The notes beneath the pieces were generated by a model. It did no database searches and was not told the DNA's origin. It saw only the letters and a program-made list of their open reading frames with translations. 64,000 bases of DNA, from contig NZ_JH393258.1 in assembly GCF_000236035.1 (NCBI RefSeq), forward strand, positions 62,001 through 126,000. The letters run 5' to 3'. This document shows, in pieces, positions 43,665-53,658 of the stretch; within the stretch, counting starts at the first letter, position 1; each line of letters opens with the position of its first letter. The translations under genes and the position numbers were made by a program. The stretch comes from Vreelandella boliviensis LC1. Lineage in GTDB: Bacteria; Pseudomonadota; Gammaproteobacteria; Pseudomonadales; Halomonadaceae.

Positions 43665-43763
43665 GTGCCAGGGCAGGCTTCCGCGAGGGCGCTGTGAACC
43701 CATCCTTGGGCGCTACTTTTTCCATCCATGGAAAAAGACCCTCGCTACAACCTGCCCTGTCAC
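43665..43763. repeat. 99-bp palindromic intergenic element
   Basis: Terminal inverted repeats of 13 bases (12 matches: GTGCCAGGGCAGG and GTGACAGGGCAGG on the other strand) bound the element. Inside are a second pairing of GCGAGGG stretches, the small hairpin around GAACCCATCCTTGGG, and the perfect 9+9 palindrome TTTTTCCAT-CC-ATGGAAAAA. It lies between cobG and cobH and looks like a mobile palindromic (MITE/ERIC-like) element. I cannot check its copy number. Confidence 0.6.
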
Positions 43764-43806
43764 TTAGCTACCGAGTATATAAGCCACAATTTTAACTTCG
43801 ATAAAC

Positions 43807-45006
43807 TTAACTAATTTCGATGAGCTTTCTTACAAAATCCAACGCCTCACTCTCGGTGAGATCTGTTCTAACCGGCGAGCTATCGGCAGCGCCGTTAACA
43901 ATAAGATTAAATCGGCCGCCCTCGCCTACCAAACAAACATTGGCAGGTGAGCGACGGGCACAGCCTTTGGCACAGCCGGATATATGGACGCTGCTGTTTT
44001 TCAGGCCGCTTAGCCGCTCCGCTAGCGGCTGAGTGGCGACACTCGCCTGCTCACAATAAGGCGCGCCGGGACAGGCATCTATTGATAGCCGTGGGTCGCT
44101 ATTATGCCGGATTAAGCCATCCACCGCTGGCGCAGTATCGCCCTGCACTAATTTCTGCTTAACCAGCAAGCGCCGCCAGGGCGTGACCTGCACGGCGGTG
44201 ACACTTGTGGGCGCTACCAACTCACGCAGCATTTCACGCAGCATTGAGGCGGTGGCGCGCCCAAAGGGTAGCCCCACCACCTGGCCCGCGGGATGGCTGC
44301 CCAGCGCCAGCTTAGCGCCGGAGGCTGCTGGGGCCGTATCAGCAGGTGCCCACTCCGGCAATGGCGCTGTATGGCGACGCATACGCCCAGAGTCCCAGCC
44401 GCCGCTCTCCACAAACCAGTGGGTTAGGCGGATTAACTGCTCAACGGCGGCTTCAATATCGCTTACTGCGGTGCCTAATGTATGGCCATCGGCACGCACC
44501 AGCAGGCCACCTTCCGTTGAGCGTTCAATGCGAAAATCGGCGGCGCTGTCGCACAGCACTGGCGCTTTTCCCGCATCGATGGCAATCCCTACCTTGCCGG
44601 GCATGGCGGCTAATTCGCTGCCCCGCGTTTGCAACCGGCTGGCAATGGTAGGCGAGTCATCCCCCGCTTGCCAGTGTGGCGCCAGCATCAGCTGCGGCTG
44701 GCGTTCCGCTTCCGGGTCGGCGCTGACCAGTTGATGCTCGACCAGAAAAGCCATTAACGACGGCCAAGTGGTGTCGGTCACGCCGCGCAGCTGGAAATTA
44801 GCCCGACTGGTGAGTTCGATCAAACCACTGCCGAAGGCCTCGGCAGCTTCGCATAGCGCCAGCATTTGTTGCCGTGAAAGCTCTCCCATGGGCGGGCGTA
44901 TCCGAACCAACAGGCCATCGCCGGTGGCCATGGGCCGCCATGCGCCGGGGCACCAGCCTTTAATGCGCGGGCTGGGCAACATAACCGCCGGTCTCTTTGG
45001 CTTCAT
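43807..45006 (-). CDS. cobG: Precorrin-3B synthase
   Basis: This 399-residue oxygen-dependent monooxygenase, related to nitrite/sulfite reductases, converts precorrin-3A to precorrin-3B. It binds a [4Fe-4S] cluster through C-x5-C in ACPGAPYCEQA and C-x3-C in ISGCAKGCARRSP. Other features are GWCPGAWRPM and SRANFQLRGV. Its presence confirms the aerobic route. The ATG at 45006 overlaps cobN by 47 bases; an alternative ATG at 44982 still overlaps. Confidence 0.92.
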   Translation of the reverse strand: MKPKRPAVMLPSPRIKGWCPGAWRPMATGDGLLVRIRPPMGELSRQQMLALCEAAEAFGSGLIELTSRANFQLRGVTDTTWPSLMAFLVEHQLVSADPEAERQPQLMLAPHWQAGDDSPTIASRLQTRGSELAAMPGKVGIAIDAGKAPVLCDSAADFRIERSTEGGLLVRADGHTLGTAVSDIEAAVEQLIRLTHWFVESGGWDSGRMRRHTAPLPEWAPADTAPAASGAKLALGSHPAGQVVGLPFGRATASMLREMLRELVAPTSVTAVQVTPWRRLLVKQKLVQGDTAPAVDGLIRHNSDPRLSIDACPGAPYCEQASVATQPLAERLSGLKNSSVHISGCAKGCARRSPANVCLVGEGGRFNLIVNGAADSSPVRTDLTESEALDFVRKLIEIS

Positions 45007-48000
45007 CCATTTCCAGCAGCAGGTCTTTTAGCGCATCGCCGTGTTCGCCAGGGGCTTGCCACATACCGCGTTGGGCGGCTTCAAGCAGCCGTTCGGCCAT
45101 CTCTTCTAACGCCGCCGGGTTGTGCTCACGCAGGAACTGCTGATTGGCCGGGTCAAGCACCAGCGCACCGCTGACCTGGGCGTACTGGTAATCGGCGACC
45201 AAGTCGGTGGTAGCGTCGTAGGCAAACAGGTAGTCCACCGTGGCGGCCATCTCAAAAGCCCCTTTATAGCCGTGTTCGCGCATGGCGTTGATCCACTTGG
45301 GGTTTAACACCCGCGAGCGGATCACCCGGGCCAGCTCTTCCTTCAAGGTGCGAATCTTGGGCGCCGCAGGGTTGGCGTGGTCGGCGTGATAAATCACCGG
45401 CGCCTGACCGTTTAGCGCTCGGCTGGCGTTGGCCATTCCGCCCTGAAAGGCGTAGTAGCTGTTGGAGTCGAGGATATCGTGCTCGCGGTTATCCTGGTTC
45501 TGCATCACCGCATCCAGGCCTTGGAGCTGCTGTTCAAAGGCACCGCGTGCGGCGGTTCCCGACTCCTTAAACTGCCCGTAGGCGTAGGCCCCGGCATCCA
45601 GATAGGCTTCGGCTAAATCGTCGGCGCTCTCCCAAGAGCGGTTTTCAATCAGCCGGTTGAGGCCCGCGCCATACTCGCCAGGCTTGCTGCCGAAGATACG
45701 GTAGCTCGCCTGCTGGGTGGCCATTGCCGGGCTTAGCCCCTGGGCTTCCAGCGTTTGCTGGCGGGCTAACACCGCCTCGCGGATAGTGTTGCTACTGCCC
45801 GGCTCCTCATAGGCAGCCACCGCCTGCACGGCGGCGTCAAATAGACGAATCACATTGGGAAACGCATCGCGGAAAAACCCAGAGACCCGCAGCGTGACAT
45901 CTACTCGTGGGCGATTGAGCAGCATCGAAGGAATGACCTCGAAGTCCGTTACCCGCTGGGAGCCCAGCGACCATTTAGGGCGCACGCCCATCAGCGCAAA
46001 GGCCTGGGCGATATCATCGCCGCCGGTGCGCATGGTGGCGGTGCCCCAGATCGATAGGCCCAGCCGTCGCGGGTAGTCACCGTTATCCTGCAGGTAGCGC
46101 TCGACAAACGCCTGGGCGGATTTTTCGCCCAGCGTCCAGGCGGCGGGAGATGGGATCGAGCGGTTATCGACGCTGAAAAAATTGCGCCCGGTGGGCAGCG
46201 TATCCAACCGTCCCCGGCTGGGCGCGCCGCTGGGCCCGGCGGGTACAAAAATGCCCTCAAGACCATCCAAAAGCGATTGAAGCTCCATCTTTACGCCGCG
46301 CTGCATGGCGACCCATAAATGCTCGCGGGCGTAGCGCAACTGCTCTGCTGTATCGGGATAATCCCGGGCCAGCTCATCCAGGCAGACGGGCGCTAATACG
46401 TAGTCGCTTACCCAGCGCTCGGCGAGCAGTTCCAGGCGTTCGCGGGTATCCGCGCCGGTGCGCCAAGGGGTGTCGAGTTGTTCGATCAAGATGGCGGGCT
46501 TAGGGCCCTGCCAAGGCTCATTGGCAGCGGCCAGCGGATCAAAAGGCTTGCCGTCATGTTGATCAGCCAGCCCCAGATCGCGGGCTAAATTGTGCAGCAG
46601 GCCGCGCTGGGCCAACGCTTCGCCCCTGGGCAGCCGCAGTAGCGCCACCAAGGTGCCCGCCCGTTTCTCTTCCGGCGGCAGTGTGCCGAGCACGTGCAGG
46701 CCATGGCGAATCTGGGACTCTTTGATATCGCAGAGGAAGGTATCCAGCTCGTTGAGAAGTTCAGCGTCATCGGTACTATTTTCATCAACACCGTGAGCCA
46801 ATTCCTGATCAATTCTGGTGTCCCGCAGGTGGGCCAAAATCTGCCCGCGGATCAGTGCTTCCCGGCGGGGATCCATATCCAGCGCCTGGTAATATTCATC
46901 ACATAGCGCTTCAAGCTCGGCCATGGCGCCGTAGAGCTCGGCCCGGGCCAGGGGCGGCATCAGGTGGTCGATAATCACCGCCTGACTGCGCCGCTTGGCC
47001 TGGGCACCTTCACCGGGGTCATTGACGATAAACGGATAAAAGTGCGGCAGCGGCCCCAGGGCGATATCCGGCCAGCAGTCGGCGCTTAGCGCGGTGCTTT
47101 TACCCGGCAGCCACTCTAGGTTGCCGTGCTTACCCACGTGAATAACCGCATCAACCTGATAGTGTTCGCGCAGCCAAAAATAAAACGCCAAGTAGCTATG
47201 GGGCGGCGCGAGCTGCATATCGTGGTAGGACTGGGTGAGATCGTCGATAAAATCCCGCTCGGGCTGGATTCCCACAAAGGTGTCGCCCAAGCGGATACCC
47301 GCGATCATCAGCCGCCCCTGACGACATTTGGGGTCATCCTGAGGGGCACCCCAGCGCGTCCACACGATGTTCTGCAGTTCAGCGGGCAGAGTGTTAAACC
47401 AGGCCAGGTAGTCGTCTACGCTGATGCTCTGCCAGCAGGCGCGCTGATCGAGGCTGGCGTGATCGTTGGTGACTGCCCCCTGAAGCTGGCGAATCAATTC
47501 ATCGCCATTTTCCGGCAGCTCGCTAAGTGGATAGCCCACCCCCTTTAGTGCGTTTAAAATTTGCAGCGTAGAGGCCGGGGTATCCAGCCCTACCCCGTTG
47601 CCGATCCGGCCATCGCGATTGGGATAGTTGGCCATGACCAGCGCAATGCGCTTTTGGCTATTGGGGGTGAGCCGAAGCGAACAGATGCGCCGCGCCAGCT
47701 CGGCCACAAAAGCGGCCCGTTCCGGGTGGATCACATGGTGGGTAACCGCCAATTGGCAGCGCTGGTTGTAGTGGGCTTCGGCTTTAAACCCCACCGCCCG
47801 GGTGATAATGCGCCCATCCATTTCCGGCAGCACCACCTGCATCGCCACATCGCGGCTATGCAACCCCGCGGCCATGCCCTGCCAATCTTCCGTGGTGCTG
47901 CTGGCAAGAATCGCCTGGAGCACCACAGGCCGCCCGATAAATAGGCTATTGGGAAGCGTATCGCCCAAAGCATCCAACCCATCGGCATTACGGTTGACCG

Positions 48001-48814
48001 CAAAGCTGGTGGTATTAATCACCAGCATGGCGCCGGTCTGCTCAATCAGGTGATTAATAAAATCGATGCACGGCCCCTCTTTTAAGGACGCCACCGCCAC
48101 CGCCAACGGCTCCAGCCCCTGCTCTTTAAGCGCCGCGATCATACCGTCAGGCACGGCGGTATTGGCCCCCTGCAGGTGGCTGCGATAAAACAGCAGCAGG
48201 CACACCGGCCGCCCCGGCACCTGCCTATCCCGCCACTCGCTAAGGCTTGACGCCTGCTGATCTTGCGGCGCATAAATCACCGCTGGCGGAATCACCTTGG
48301 GCTCCTGCCAAGTTAAATCCTGCAATAAGCATTCGCTGGCGACAAAGCGCAGCAGCTGCTCGGCGTTATCAGTACCGCCCTCGCGTAGATAGCGCCACAC
48401 CCGGTAGGCATCATCAAAGGCAATGGTGGAGTCTTCCAACAGCGCATCATCCGGGGCGTCGCAGCCCGGCACCAGTATTAGCTGGCGCCCAGGTTTGGCC
48501 GCCGCCCAGGTGAGCAGCCGCTCATGGCCGTAGGGCCAGTAGGCCTTGCCGCCTAGCAGCGAGACAATCACCAGCTGAGCTTTTTCCAGCACCCGATCTT
48601 CGTAAAGATCGTAGGCGGCGGGCTTGACCAGATTCATCCAGTTGGCCAGCCGCACCGAGGGGTACGCCTCACCCAGGCGATCAACCGCCTGGGCCAACGC
48701 CGAAAGATTGCTATCGGCGGAGGACATGATCACGACCTCGGCGGGGCTCTGCTGTAGATCGATGATCCCTTCATCATCGACAAAGCCCCCCGGCTTAGCG
48801 GCGAATAAATGCAT
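44960..48814 (-). CDS. cobN: Aerobic cobaltochelatase subunit CobN
   Basis: CobN is the large (1284-residue) subunit that inserts cobalt into hydrogenobyrinic acid a,c-diamide, at the expense of ATP hydrolysed by its AAA+ partners. Characteristic segments are PLSELPENGDELIRQL, LREHYQVDAVIHVGKHGNLEWLPG and GYKGAFEMAATVDYLFAYDA. The protein is full length. The AAA+ and VWA partners are probably supplied by the fused ChlI-ChlD gene at the head of the operon. Its start overlaps the cobW stop by one base. Confidence 0.95.
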   Translation of the reverse strand: MHLFAAKPGGFVDDEGIIDLQQSPAEVVIMSSADSNLSALAQAVDRLGEAYPSVRLANWMNLVKPAAYDLYEDRVLEKAQLVIVSLLGGKAYWPYGHERLLTWAAAKPGRQLILVPGCDAPDDALLEDSTIAFDDAYRVWRYLREGGTDNAEQLLRFVASECLLQDLTWQEPKVIPPAVIYAPQDQQASSLSEWRDRQVPGRPVCLLLFYRSHLQGANTAVPDGMIAALKEQGLEPLAVAVASLKEGPCIDFINHLIEQTGAMLVINTTSFAVNRNADGLDALGDTLPNSLFIGRPVVLQAILASSTTEDWQGMAAGLHSRDVAMQVVLPEMDGRIITRAVGFKAEAHYNQRCQLAVTHHVIHPERAAFVAELARRICSLRLTPNSQKRIALVMANYPNRDGRIGNGVGLDTPASTLQILNALKGVGYPLSELPENGDELIRQLQGAVTNDHASLDQRACWQSISVDDYLAWFNTLPAELQNIVWTRWGAPQDDPKCRQGRLMIAGIRLGDTFVGIQPERDFIDDLTQSYHDMQLAPPHSYLAFYFWLREHYQVDAVIHVGKHGNLEWLPGKSTALSADCWPDIALGPLPHFYPFIVNDPGEGAQAKRRSQAVIIDHLMPPLARAELYGAMAELEALCDEYYQALDMDPRREALIRGQILAHLRDTRIDQELAHGVDENSTDDAELLNELDTFLCDIKESQIRHGLHVLGTLPPEEKRAGTLVALLRLPRGEALAQRGLLHNLARDLGLADQHDGKPFDPLAAANEPWQGPKPAILIEQLDTPWRTGADTRERLELLAERWVSDYVLAPVCLDELARDYPDTAEQLRYAREHLWVAMQRGVKMELQSLLDGLEGIFVPAGPSGAPSRGRLDTLPTGRNFFSVDNRSIPSPAAWTLGEKSAQAFVERYLQDNGDYPRRLGLSIWGTATMRTGGDDIAQAFALMGVRPKWSLGSQRVTDFEVIPSMLLNRPRVDVTLRVSGFFRDAFPNVIRLFDAAVQAVAAYEEPGSSNTIREAVLARQQTLEAQGLSPAMATQQASYRIFGSKPGEYGAGLNRLIENRSWESADDLAEAYLDAGAYAYGQFKESGTAARGAFEQQLQGLDAVMQNQDNREHDILDSNSYYAFQGGMANASRALNGQAPVIYHADHANPAAPKIRTLKEELARVIRSRVLNPKWINAMREHGYKGAFEMAATVDYLFAYDATTDLVADYQYAQVSGALVLDPANQQFLREHNPAALEEMAERLLEAAQRGMWQAPGEHGDALKDLLLEMDEAKETGGYVAQPAH

Positions 48815-49932
48815 TAGCTAGCCGTTTGAGAAGACGTTTGAACCTCTATATCAGCTAGCGCTTCACGCAGCGCTGGAATATCCAGGTCTTTGCCAATGAT
48901 CACCAGCTGGGTTTGGCGGGTTTCGTCCTGGGCCCACAGCCGGTCGAAGTAACCTTCCAGGCGCTCGCCCACCGCCTGAATGACCCGGCGCATCGGTTTA
49001 CCGGGAATCGCCGCAAAGCCCTTGGCACGATAGATCTCGTGGTCGATCAGCAACTGCTGCAGCTTGCTGGCCAGGGCATCGCCATCCACTTCGCCCAGGG
49101 TAATCACGCAGGAATCAAAGTTATCGTGGGCGTGGTCGTGGTGGGCGCCTTCGGCGTGGTGCTTATCGTGGTGATTGGTGATGCTATCAATGTTCTCTTC
49201 GCTGGCCGCGCCAATGCCCATCAGCGCTTCCAACTGGGCGGTATCGCCGGTCACTGTCTGATCGATAAACAGCGTTTTCACCGAGGCACTCACCCGCGCC
49301 TGAATCACCGCTTCCACCCGAGCACGCTCTTCCGGGCTGAGCAGGTCTGCCTTGCTGACCAGCACCAGATCCGCCGCGCTAAGCTGATCATCGAGCAGTT
49401 CGCGCAGACTGGGGTCGTGGTCGAGACTTTCGTCGGCGCGGCGTTGGGCTTCGATTTTATCCACGTCGCTGGCATAGCGGCCAGCGGCCACGGCGGGGCC
49501 ATCGATCACGGTAATAATCGCATCCACGGTGCAGTGCTGGCGCACGTCGGGCCAGTTAAACGCCTGCACCAGCGGCTTGGGCAGCGCCAGGCCGCTGGTT
49601 TCGATCAGGATATGGTCGATATCGTTACGGCGGGCAACCAGCTTTTTCATTACTGGTAGAAACTCCTCCTCCACCGTGCAGCAGATACAGCCGTTCGCCA
49701 GTTCATAGATACTGCCATCTTCACCGTCTAGCTGTTCTCCTTCGCTGCCCGGCTCGCAACCCAGTGCGCAGCTGCGCAGCAGGCTGGAGTCGATATCCTG
49801 CTCGCCGAATTCATTAACAATCACGGCGATCCGTTTGCCGGTCACCTGACGCAGAATATTGGCCAGCAGCGTGGTTTTACCGCTGCCCAGAAAACCGGTG
49901 ACGACTGTGGCCGGAATCTTATTGAGTTGCAT
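48814..49932 (-). CDS. cobW: CobW, COG0523 G3E-family metallochaperone GTPase
   Basis: This 372-residue GTPase is thought to deliver cobalt to the chelatase. Walker A is GFLGSGKTTLL, the metal motif is GCICC (C-x-C-C), and a histidine-rich loop (HHDKHHAEGAHHDHAHD) lies before the C-terminal domain. A GAGGAG site eight bases before ATG 49932 sets the start, which overlaps the cobB end by 14 bases. Confidence 0.93.
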   Translation of the reverse strand: MQLNKIPATVVTGFLGSGKTTLLANILRQVTGKRIAVIVNEFGEQDIDSSLLRSCALGCEPGSEGEQLDGEDGSIYELANGCICCTVEEEFLPVMKKLVARRNDIDHILIETSGLALPKPLVQAFNWPDVRQHCTVDAIITVIDGPAVAAGRYASDVDKIEAQRRADESLDHDPSLRELLDDQLSAADLVLVSKADLLSPEERARVEAVIQARVSASVKTLFIDQTVTGDTAQLEALMGIGAASEENIDSITNHHDKHHAEGAHHDHAHDNFDSCVITLGEVDGDALASKLQQLLIDHEIYRAKGFAAIPGKPMRRVIQAVGERLEGYFDRLWAQDETRQTQLVIIGKDLDIPALREALADIEVQTSSQTAS

Positions 49933-51307
49933 GAATGAACTCCTCACTATCGAATTGCTGTTCGGCGGGCGTCGGGCTTGATAAAAACGGATCTGATAAA
50001 AACAAGCGTGCCACGGCGTTAGGGTTGTTGGGGAAAAACAGATGTAAATAGGTGGCCGTTAAGCGCTTTTGACGATAAATCGCCTCCCCCGGCGCTGGGT
50101 GACGCTGGCGGCGGCCGTGGGCAATCGGCTCCGGCGTTCCCTCCGCCATGGAGCGGTGGTGGGCATGGCCGCGCACCGGCCCTTCCGGCAGCTCGGCGGT
50201 TTGCATCCCTTGGCAGCCCCGGCGACCACGCATGGCGCCCTGTCCAGGCAACAGGCCCAGCAGAGTATGAGTGACATCATCGTAGCCAGTTAAGCTTTCC
50301 AGGCAGTACAGCAGGCCGCCGCACTCGGCCAGGATAGGTTTATCGGCGTTAAAGAACGCTTGAATGGCGCCGCGCATGGCGCTGTTATCGGCAAGGGTTT
50401 GGGCGTGCAGCTCCGGGTAGCCTCCCGGTAGCCACAGGGCATCGCACTCGGGCAGTTGGCTATCTGTTAGCGGCGAGAAGAAGCGCAGCGTGGCGCCCAT
50501 CTGTTCCAACAGATCTAAATTGGCCTGGTAGATAAAGCTGAAAGCGGCGTCCCGGGCTACCCCAATGGAGTGGCCTTTAAGTACAGGCTGAACGGGGGCA
50601 AGCTGCTCTTGCGGTGCGCTAAAGGACACCGGTGGCAGTGCTGAGAGCGCTTCCAGCAACCCTGCCGCTTCCAGCGCTTTGGCGGCTGCCTCAAAGCGCG
50701 CTTCCAGATCCTCGCGAATCTCCGCCGCCTGCACCAACCCCAGGTGGCGCTCGGGGAGCGACAGTTCGGGATCGCGTGGCACGGCGGCCAGCAAGGGAAT
50801 CGATGGCGGCAGCGCGTCTTCGATCAGCTCCCGATGACGCGCCGAGCCGCAAGCGTTGGCGATGAGCCCGGCGATATGGATATCATCCCGAAAGCTGGCA
50901 AGCCCTGAGACCAGCGCTGCGGTGGTTTGGGCCATGCCTTTTACATCCATGACGATTGCCAAGGGAATACCGAACAGCGCCGCCAGATCCGCGCTGGAGG
51001 GTTCACCGTCGAACAGCCCCATGGCGCCTTCTACTAAAATCAAATCCGCTTCGCAGGCGGCGTCATAAAAGCGCTGGCGACAGTAGGCTTCGCCGGCCAT
51101 CCATAGATCCAACTGATCCACCGGCTGGCCGGAGGCCTGGGCGAGGATCTGCGGGTCTAGATAGTCCGGGCCGGTTTTAAATACCCGCACCACCTTGCCC
51201 TGATTACGCAGCAGCCTTGCCAGCCCTGCCGTGACAGTAGTTTTGCCCTGGCCTGAAGCTGGGGCGGCAATAAACAGCGCGGGGCAAGTCGTGGTTGGTG
51301 CACTCAT
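49919..51307 (-). CDS. cobB: Hydrogenobyrinic/cobyrinic acid a,c-diamide synthase
   Basis: This 462-residue glutamine amidotransferase adds the a- and c-amides. It has an N-terminal dethiobiotin-synthetase-like ATP domain (APASGQGKTTVTAGLARLL) and a C-terminal class I amidotransferase with the nucleophile in ILAECGGLLYCLE. The C-terminal catalytic histidine region reads TATYLHLFFPNNP. It overlaps both cobO (one base) and cobW (14 bases). Confidence 0.92.
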   Translation of the reverse strand: MSAPTTTCPALFIAAPASGQGKTTVTAGLARLLRNQGKVVRVFKTGPDYLDPQILAQASGQPVDQLDLWMAGEAYCRQRFYDAACEADLILVEGAMGLFDGEPSSADLAALFGIPLAIVMDVKGMAQTTAALVSGLASFRDDIHIAGLIANACGSARHRELIEDALPPSIPLLAAVPRDPELSLPERHLGLVQAAEIREDLEARFEAAAKALEAAGLLEALSALPPVSFSAPQEQLAPVQPVLKGHSIGVARDAAFSFIYQANLDLLEQMGATLRFFSPLTDSQLPECDALWLPGGYPELHAQTLADNSAMRGAIQAFFNADKPILAECGGLLYCLESLTGYDDVTHTLLGLLPGQGAMRGRRGCQGMQTAELPEGPVRGHAHHRSMAEGTPEPIAHGRRQRHPAPGEAIYRQKRLTATYLHLFFPNNPNAVARLFLSDPFLSSPTPAEQQFDSEEFIHATQ

Positions 51308-51900
51308 CAGTATTCGATCCCCAGTTGCGCTTTAACGCCGCCGCGAAAGGCGTGGCGTTCGTCCTGAACGGTGCTGATGGTATCCGCGATTTCCTGCAGC
51401 GGCGTGGCCATGGTGCGCCCGGTAATAATCACGTTTTGATGAGCGGGTCGGCGCTTCAGCGCTTCTACCACCGGTTCGGGGTCGAGATAGCCGTACTTGA
51501 ACATATAGCTCATCTCATCTAGCACGATCAGGTGATAAGCGGGATTTTCCAGCAGCCCTTTAGCAACCAGCCAGGCAGCCTGGGCGGCTTCGACATCCCG
51601 CTCCCGGTCTTGGGTTTCCCAGGTAAAACCGTGGCCCATAATGTGCCAGTCAAGCTTGGGATGATCGCGGAAGAACAGGTACTCGCCGGTTTCGCGGCGG
51701 CCTTTAATAAACTGAATCACCGCGCACTGCTGGCCGTGCCCCAACGAGCGCGCCATGGTGCCAAAAGCGGAGCTGCTTTTGCCCTTGCCGTTGCCTTTGA
51801 GCAGAATCAATACGCCGCGCTCTTCGGTGGCGCGGCTGATCCGCTCATCGACTACCTCTTTTTTGCGCTGCATACGGTTTAGATGGCTAGCGTCGCTCAT
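51307..51900 (-). CDS. cobO: Cob(I)yrinic acid a,c-diamide adenosyltransferase
   Basis: This 197-residue ATP:corrinoid adenosyltransferase of the CobA/CobO family has P-loop GNGKGKSSSAFG, the QFIKGRRETGEY segment and the Walker B VLDEMSYMFKYGYL. It adds the 5'-deoxyadenosyl ligand. It lies 21 bases after the ChlI-ChlD gene and overlaps cobB by one base. Confidence 0.94.
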   Translation of the reverse strand: MSDASHLNRMQRKKEVVDERISRATEERGVLILLKGNGKGKSSSAFGTMARSLGHGQQCAVIQFIKGRRETGEYLFFRDHPKLDWHIMGHGFTWETQDRERDVEAAQAAWLVAKGLLENPAYHLIVLDEMSYMFKYGYLDPEPVVEALKRRPAHQNVIITGRTMATPLQEIADTISTVQDERHAFRGGVKAQLGIEY

Positions 51901-51921
51901 GGGGTTTCCCCGGTTAGTCGG

Positions 51922-53658
51922 TCAAATAGGGTTTACTAAAGATGGCTTTCCAAAATCAGCCGGCCAATAGCGTGCGCCCAGCTGTTGAGCAATGCGCGCT
52001 CCTTGCCCGCGTTTGACCTTGGACTGTTCGGTATCGATTAACAAACAATCGCCTAGCGGAGCGAGATCGTCAACGGACTCCCGGGTGCGGCCATCGGTAA
52101 TCAGGTAGGTGCGCACCTGCAGGCCGGGCTCGCGGCGCTGCCACTGTTGAATCAGCCGTTTGGCTTCAACAATCGCTTCCCGCAGGGGTGTTCCGCCGCC
52201 GCCTTTGGCACTGTCGAGAGTCCCCCGAGCGTTTTTGGGCGCACGACGGCGTGAGAGAATTGGCACCACTCCGCCATTACCAAACCCCAGCACCGCTACC
52301 TGCTCCCGCGCGGCGTAGGCTTGGGTCACCAGCGATTCAACCAGCCCTTTCGCCTGACCTAACAGGCGCTGGCCCAGGGTCGAGCCGGAGGTGTCCAGCA
52401 GCACCAGATGCGCCGTCGCTTGCCCCGCTCGGGCCTTGCGCATTTTCAACTGCTGCCAGGGCCACTGGCCGCGATTGGCGATAATGGTCGCAAATCCGTC
52501 CAGTCGGGAAGTCGCCACCTGGGAGCGCCCCTGGCCCAACGTACCGCCTTTGCCCGCGCTAGAAGCGGTATCGGCGCGTTTAATCCGCTGAAAAAGGTCT
52601 TCGCTATCGGGCAAGTTCACCGCTGGCTGGCTAATCGACGCTTGCGCCATAGGAGGCATCGCGCCCCACTGGCCCTGTTCACCGTGCTGATGTGATGAGC
52701 CGCCGGTGGGCGCGTTATTAGCGGATGACGAACCGCCCTCGCCATTTGAAGGCGTTTGATTAGGTGGCGATGACGGCGGGCTCTGCTCTGGCGGTTGGGT
52801 ACGCCGATGCGCCAGCACCCAGGGCTCAACGGTATCGATATCCTGCTGCTCAACGCTACCCACGTCACGCCAGGCAGCATGGGCCTGGGCGGCGCGGTGC
52901 CAGGTAACGTCGGCGCGCAGGCCTTCAACCCCGGCAGCTTCGCAGCGGGTAGCAATTGCTCGATATATCCAGGGGTCGGTGGTGATCTCTTTGAGTAAGC
53001 GCTGCGCTCTGGCAATACGCTCGGTCAGGGCAATTTGTTCATGCTCAACCCGTTCGAGGGTGCCAGCGGGGTCGAGATCAAAAGCTTCCCGCTGCTGCAC
53101 AATGGCAATGCGCTCGTCGATGCTTAGCGCACCCGCTTGTTCAAGGCAGAGGCCGAAGCGGTCGAGCAGTTGAGGGCGCAGCTCGCCTTCATCCGGGTTC
53201 ATGGTGCCGATCAGGCTAAAGCGCGCCGGATGGGAGTGGCTGATGCCGTCGCGCTCAACGATATTGGTACCGCTGGCGGCGACGTCTAGCAGCAAATCAA
53301 CCAGGGTGTCTGGCAGTAGATTGACCTCATCCACATACAGCACCCCGCCGTCGGCTTTGGCGAGTAAGCCTTGATGAAAAGTCGCCTCACGCTCGGCCAG
53401 CACCTTTTGCAGGTCCAGACTGCCGACCAAGCGATCTTCGCTGGCGCCCAGAGGCAGAGTAACAAAAGGGGCACGCTGCCCTTCACTATCGCTGGGCAGA
53501 ATGGCGGCTAGCGCCCTGGCTAAGGTTGATTTAGCGCTGCCTCTTGGCCCGCTGATCAGCACACCGCCGATGCGCGGGTTAATGGCGTTAAGGAGCAGCG
53601 CCGTTTTTAGCGCCTCCTGGCCAACCACCGCCGCAAAGGGAAACTCACTCACCGGCAC
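51922..53658 (-). CDS. Fused ChlI-ChlD chelatase AAA+/VWA protein
   Basis: This 578-residue fusion has an N-terminal AAA+ ATPase of the Mg-chelatase I type (Walker A GPRGSAKSTLARAL, Walker B VLYVDEVNLLPD), a proline/glycine-rich linker (residues about 285-345), and a C-terminal VWA domain with MIDAS DTSGSTLG and T-D-G-R. It resembles magnesium chelatase ChlI and ChlD in one chain. Placed first in the cob operon with CobN and without CobS/CobT, it is the probable ATPase partner of cobalt chelation. Confidence 0.9.
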   Translation of the reverse strand: MPVSEFPFAAVVGQEALKTALLLNAINPRIGGVLISGPRGSAKSTLARALAAILPSDSEGQRAPFVTLPLGASEDRLVGSLDLQKVLAEREATFHQGLLAKADGGVLYVDEVNLLPDTLVDLLLDVAASGTNIVERDGISHSHPARFSLIGTMNPDEGELRPQLLDRFGLCLEQAGALSIDERIAIVQQREAFDLDPAGTLERVEHEQIALTERIARAQRLLKEITTDPWIYRAIATRCEAAGVEGLRADVTWHRAAQAHAAWRDVGSVEQQDIDTVEPWVLAHRRTQPPEQSPPSSPPNQTPSNGEGGSSSANNAPTGGSSHQHGEQGQWGAMPPMAQASISQPAVNLPDSEDLFQRIKRADTASSAGKGGTLGQGRSQVATSRLDGFATIIANRGQWPWQQLKMRKARAGQATAHLVLLDTSGSTLGQRLLGQAKGLVESLVTQAYAAREQVAVLGFGNGGVVPILSRRRAPKNARGTLDSAKGGGGTPLREAIVEAKRLIQQWQRREPGLQVRTYLITDGRTRESVDDLAPLGDCLLIDTEQSKVKRGQGARIAQQLGARYWPADFGKPSLVNPI

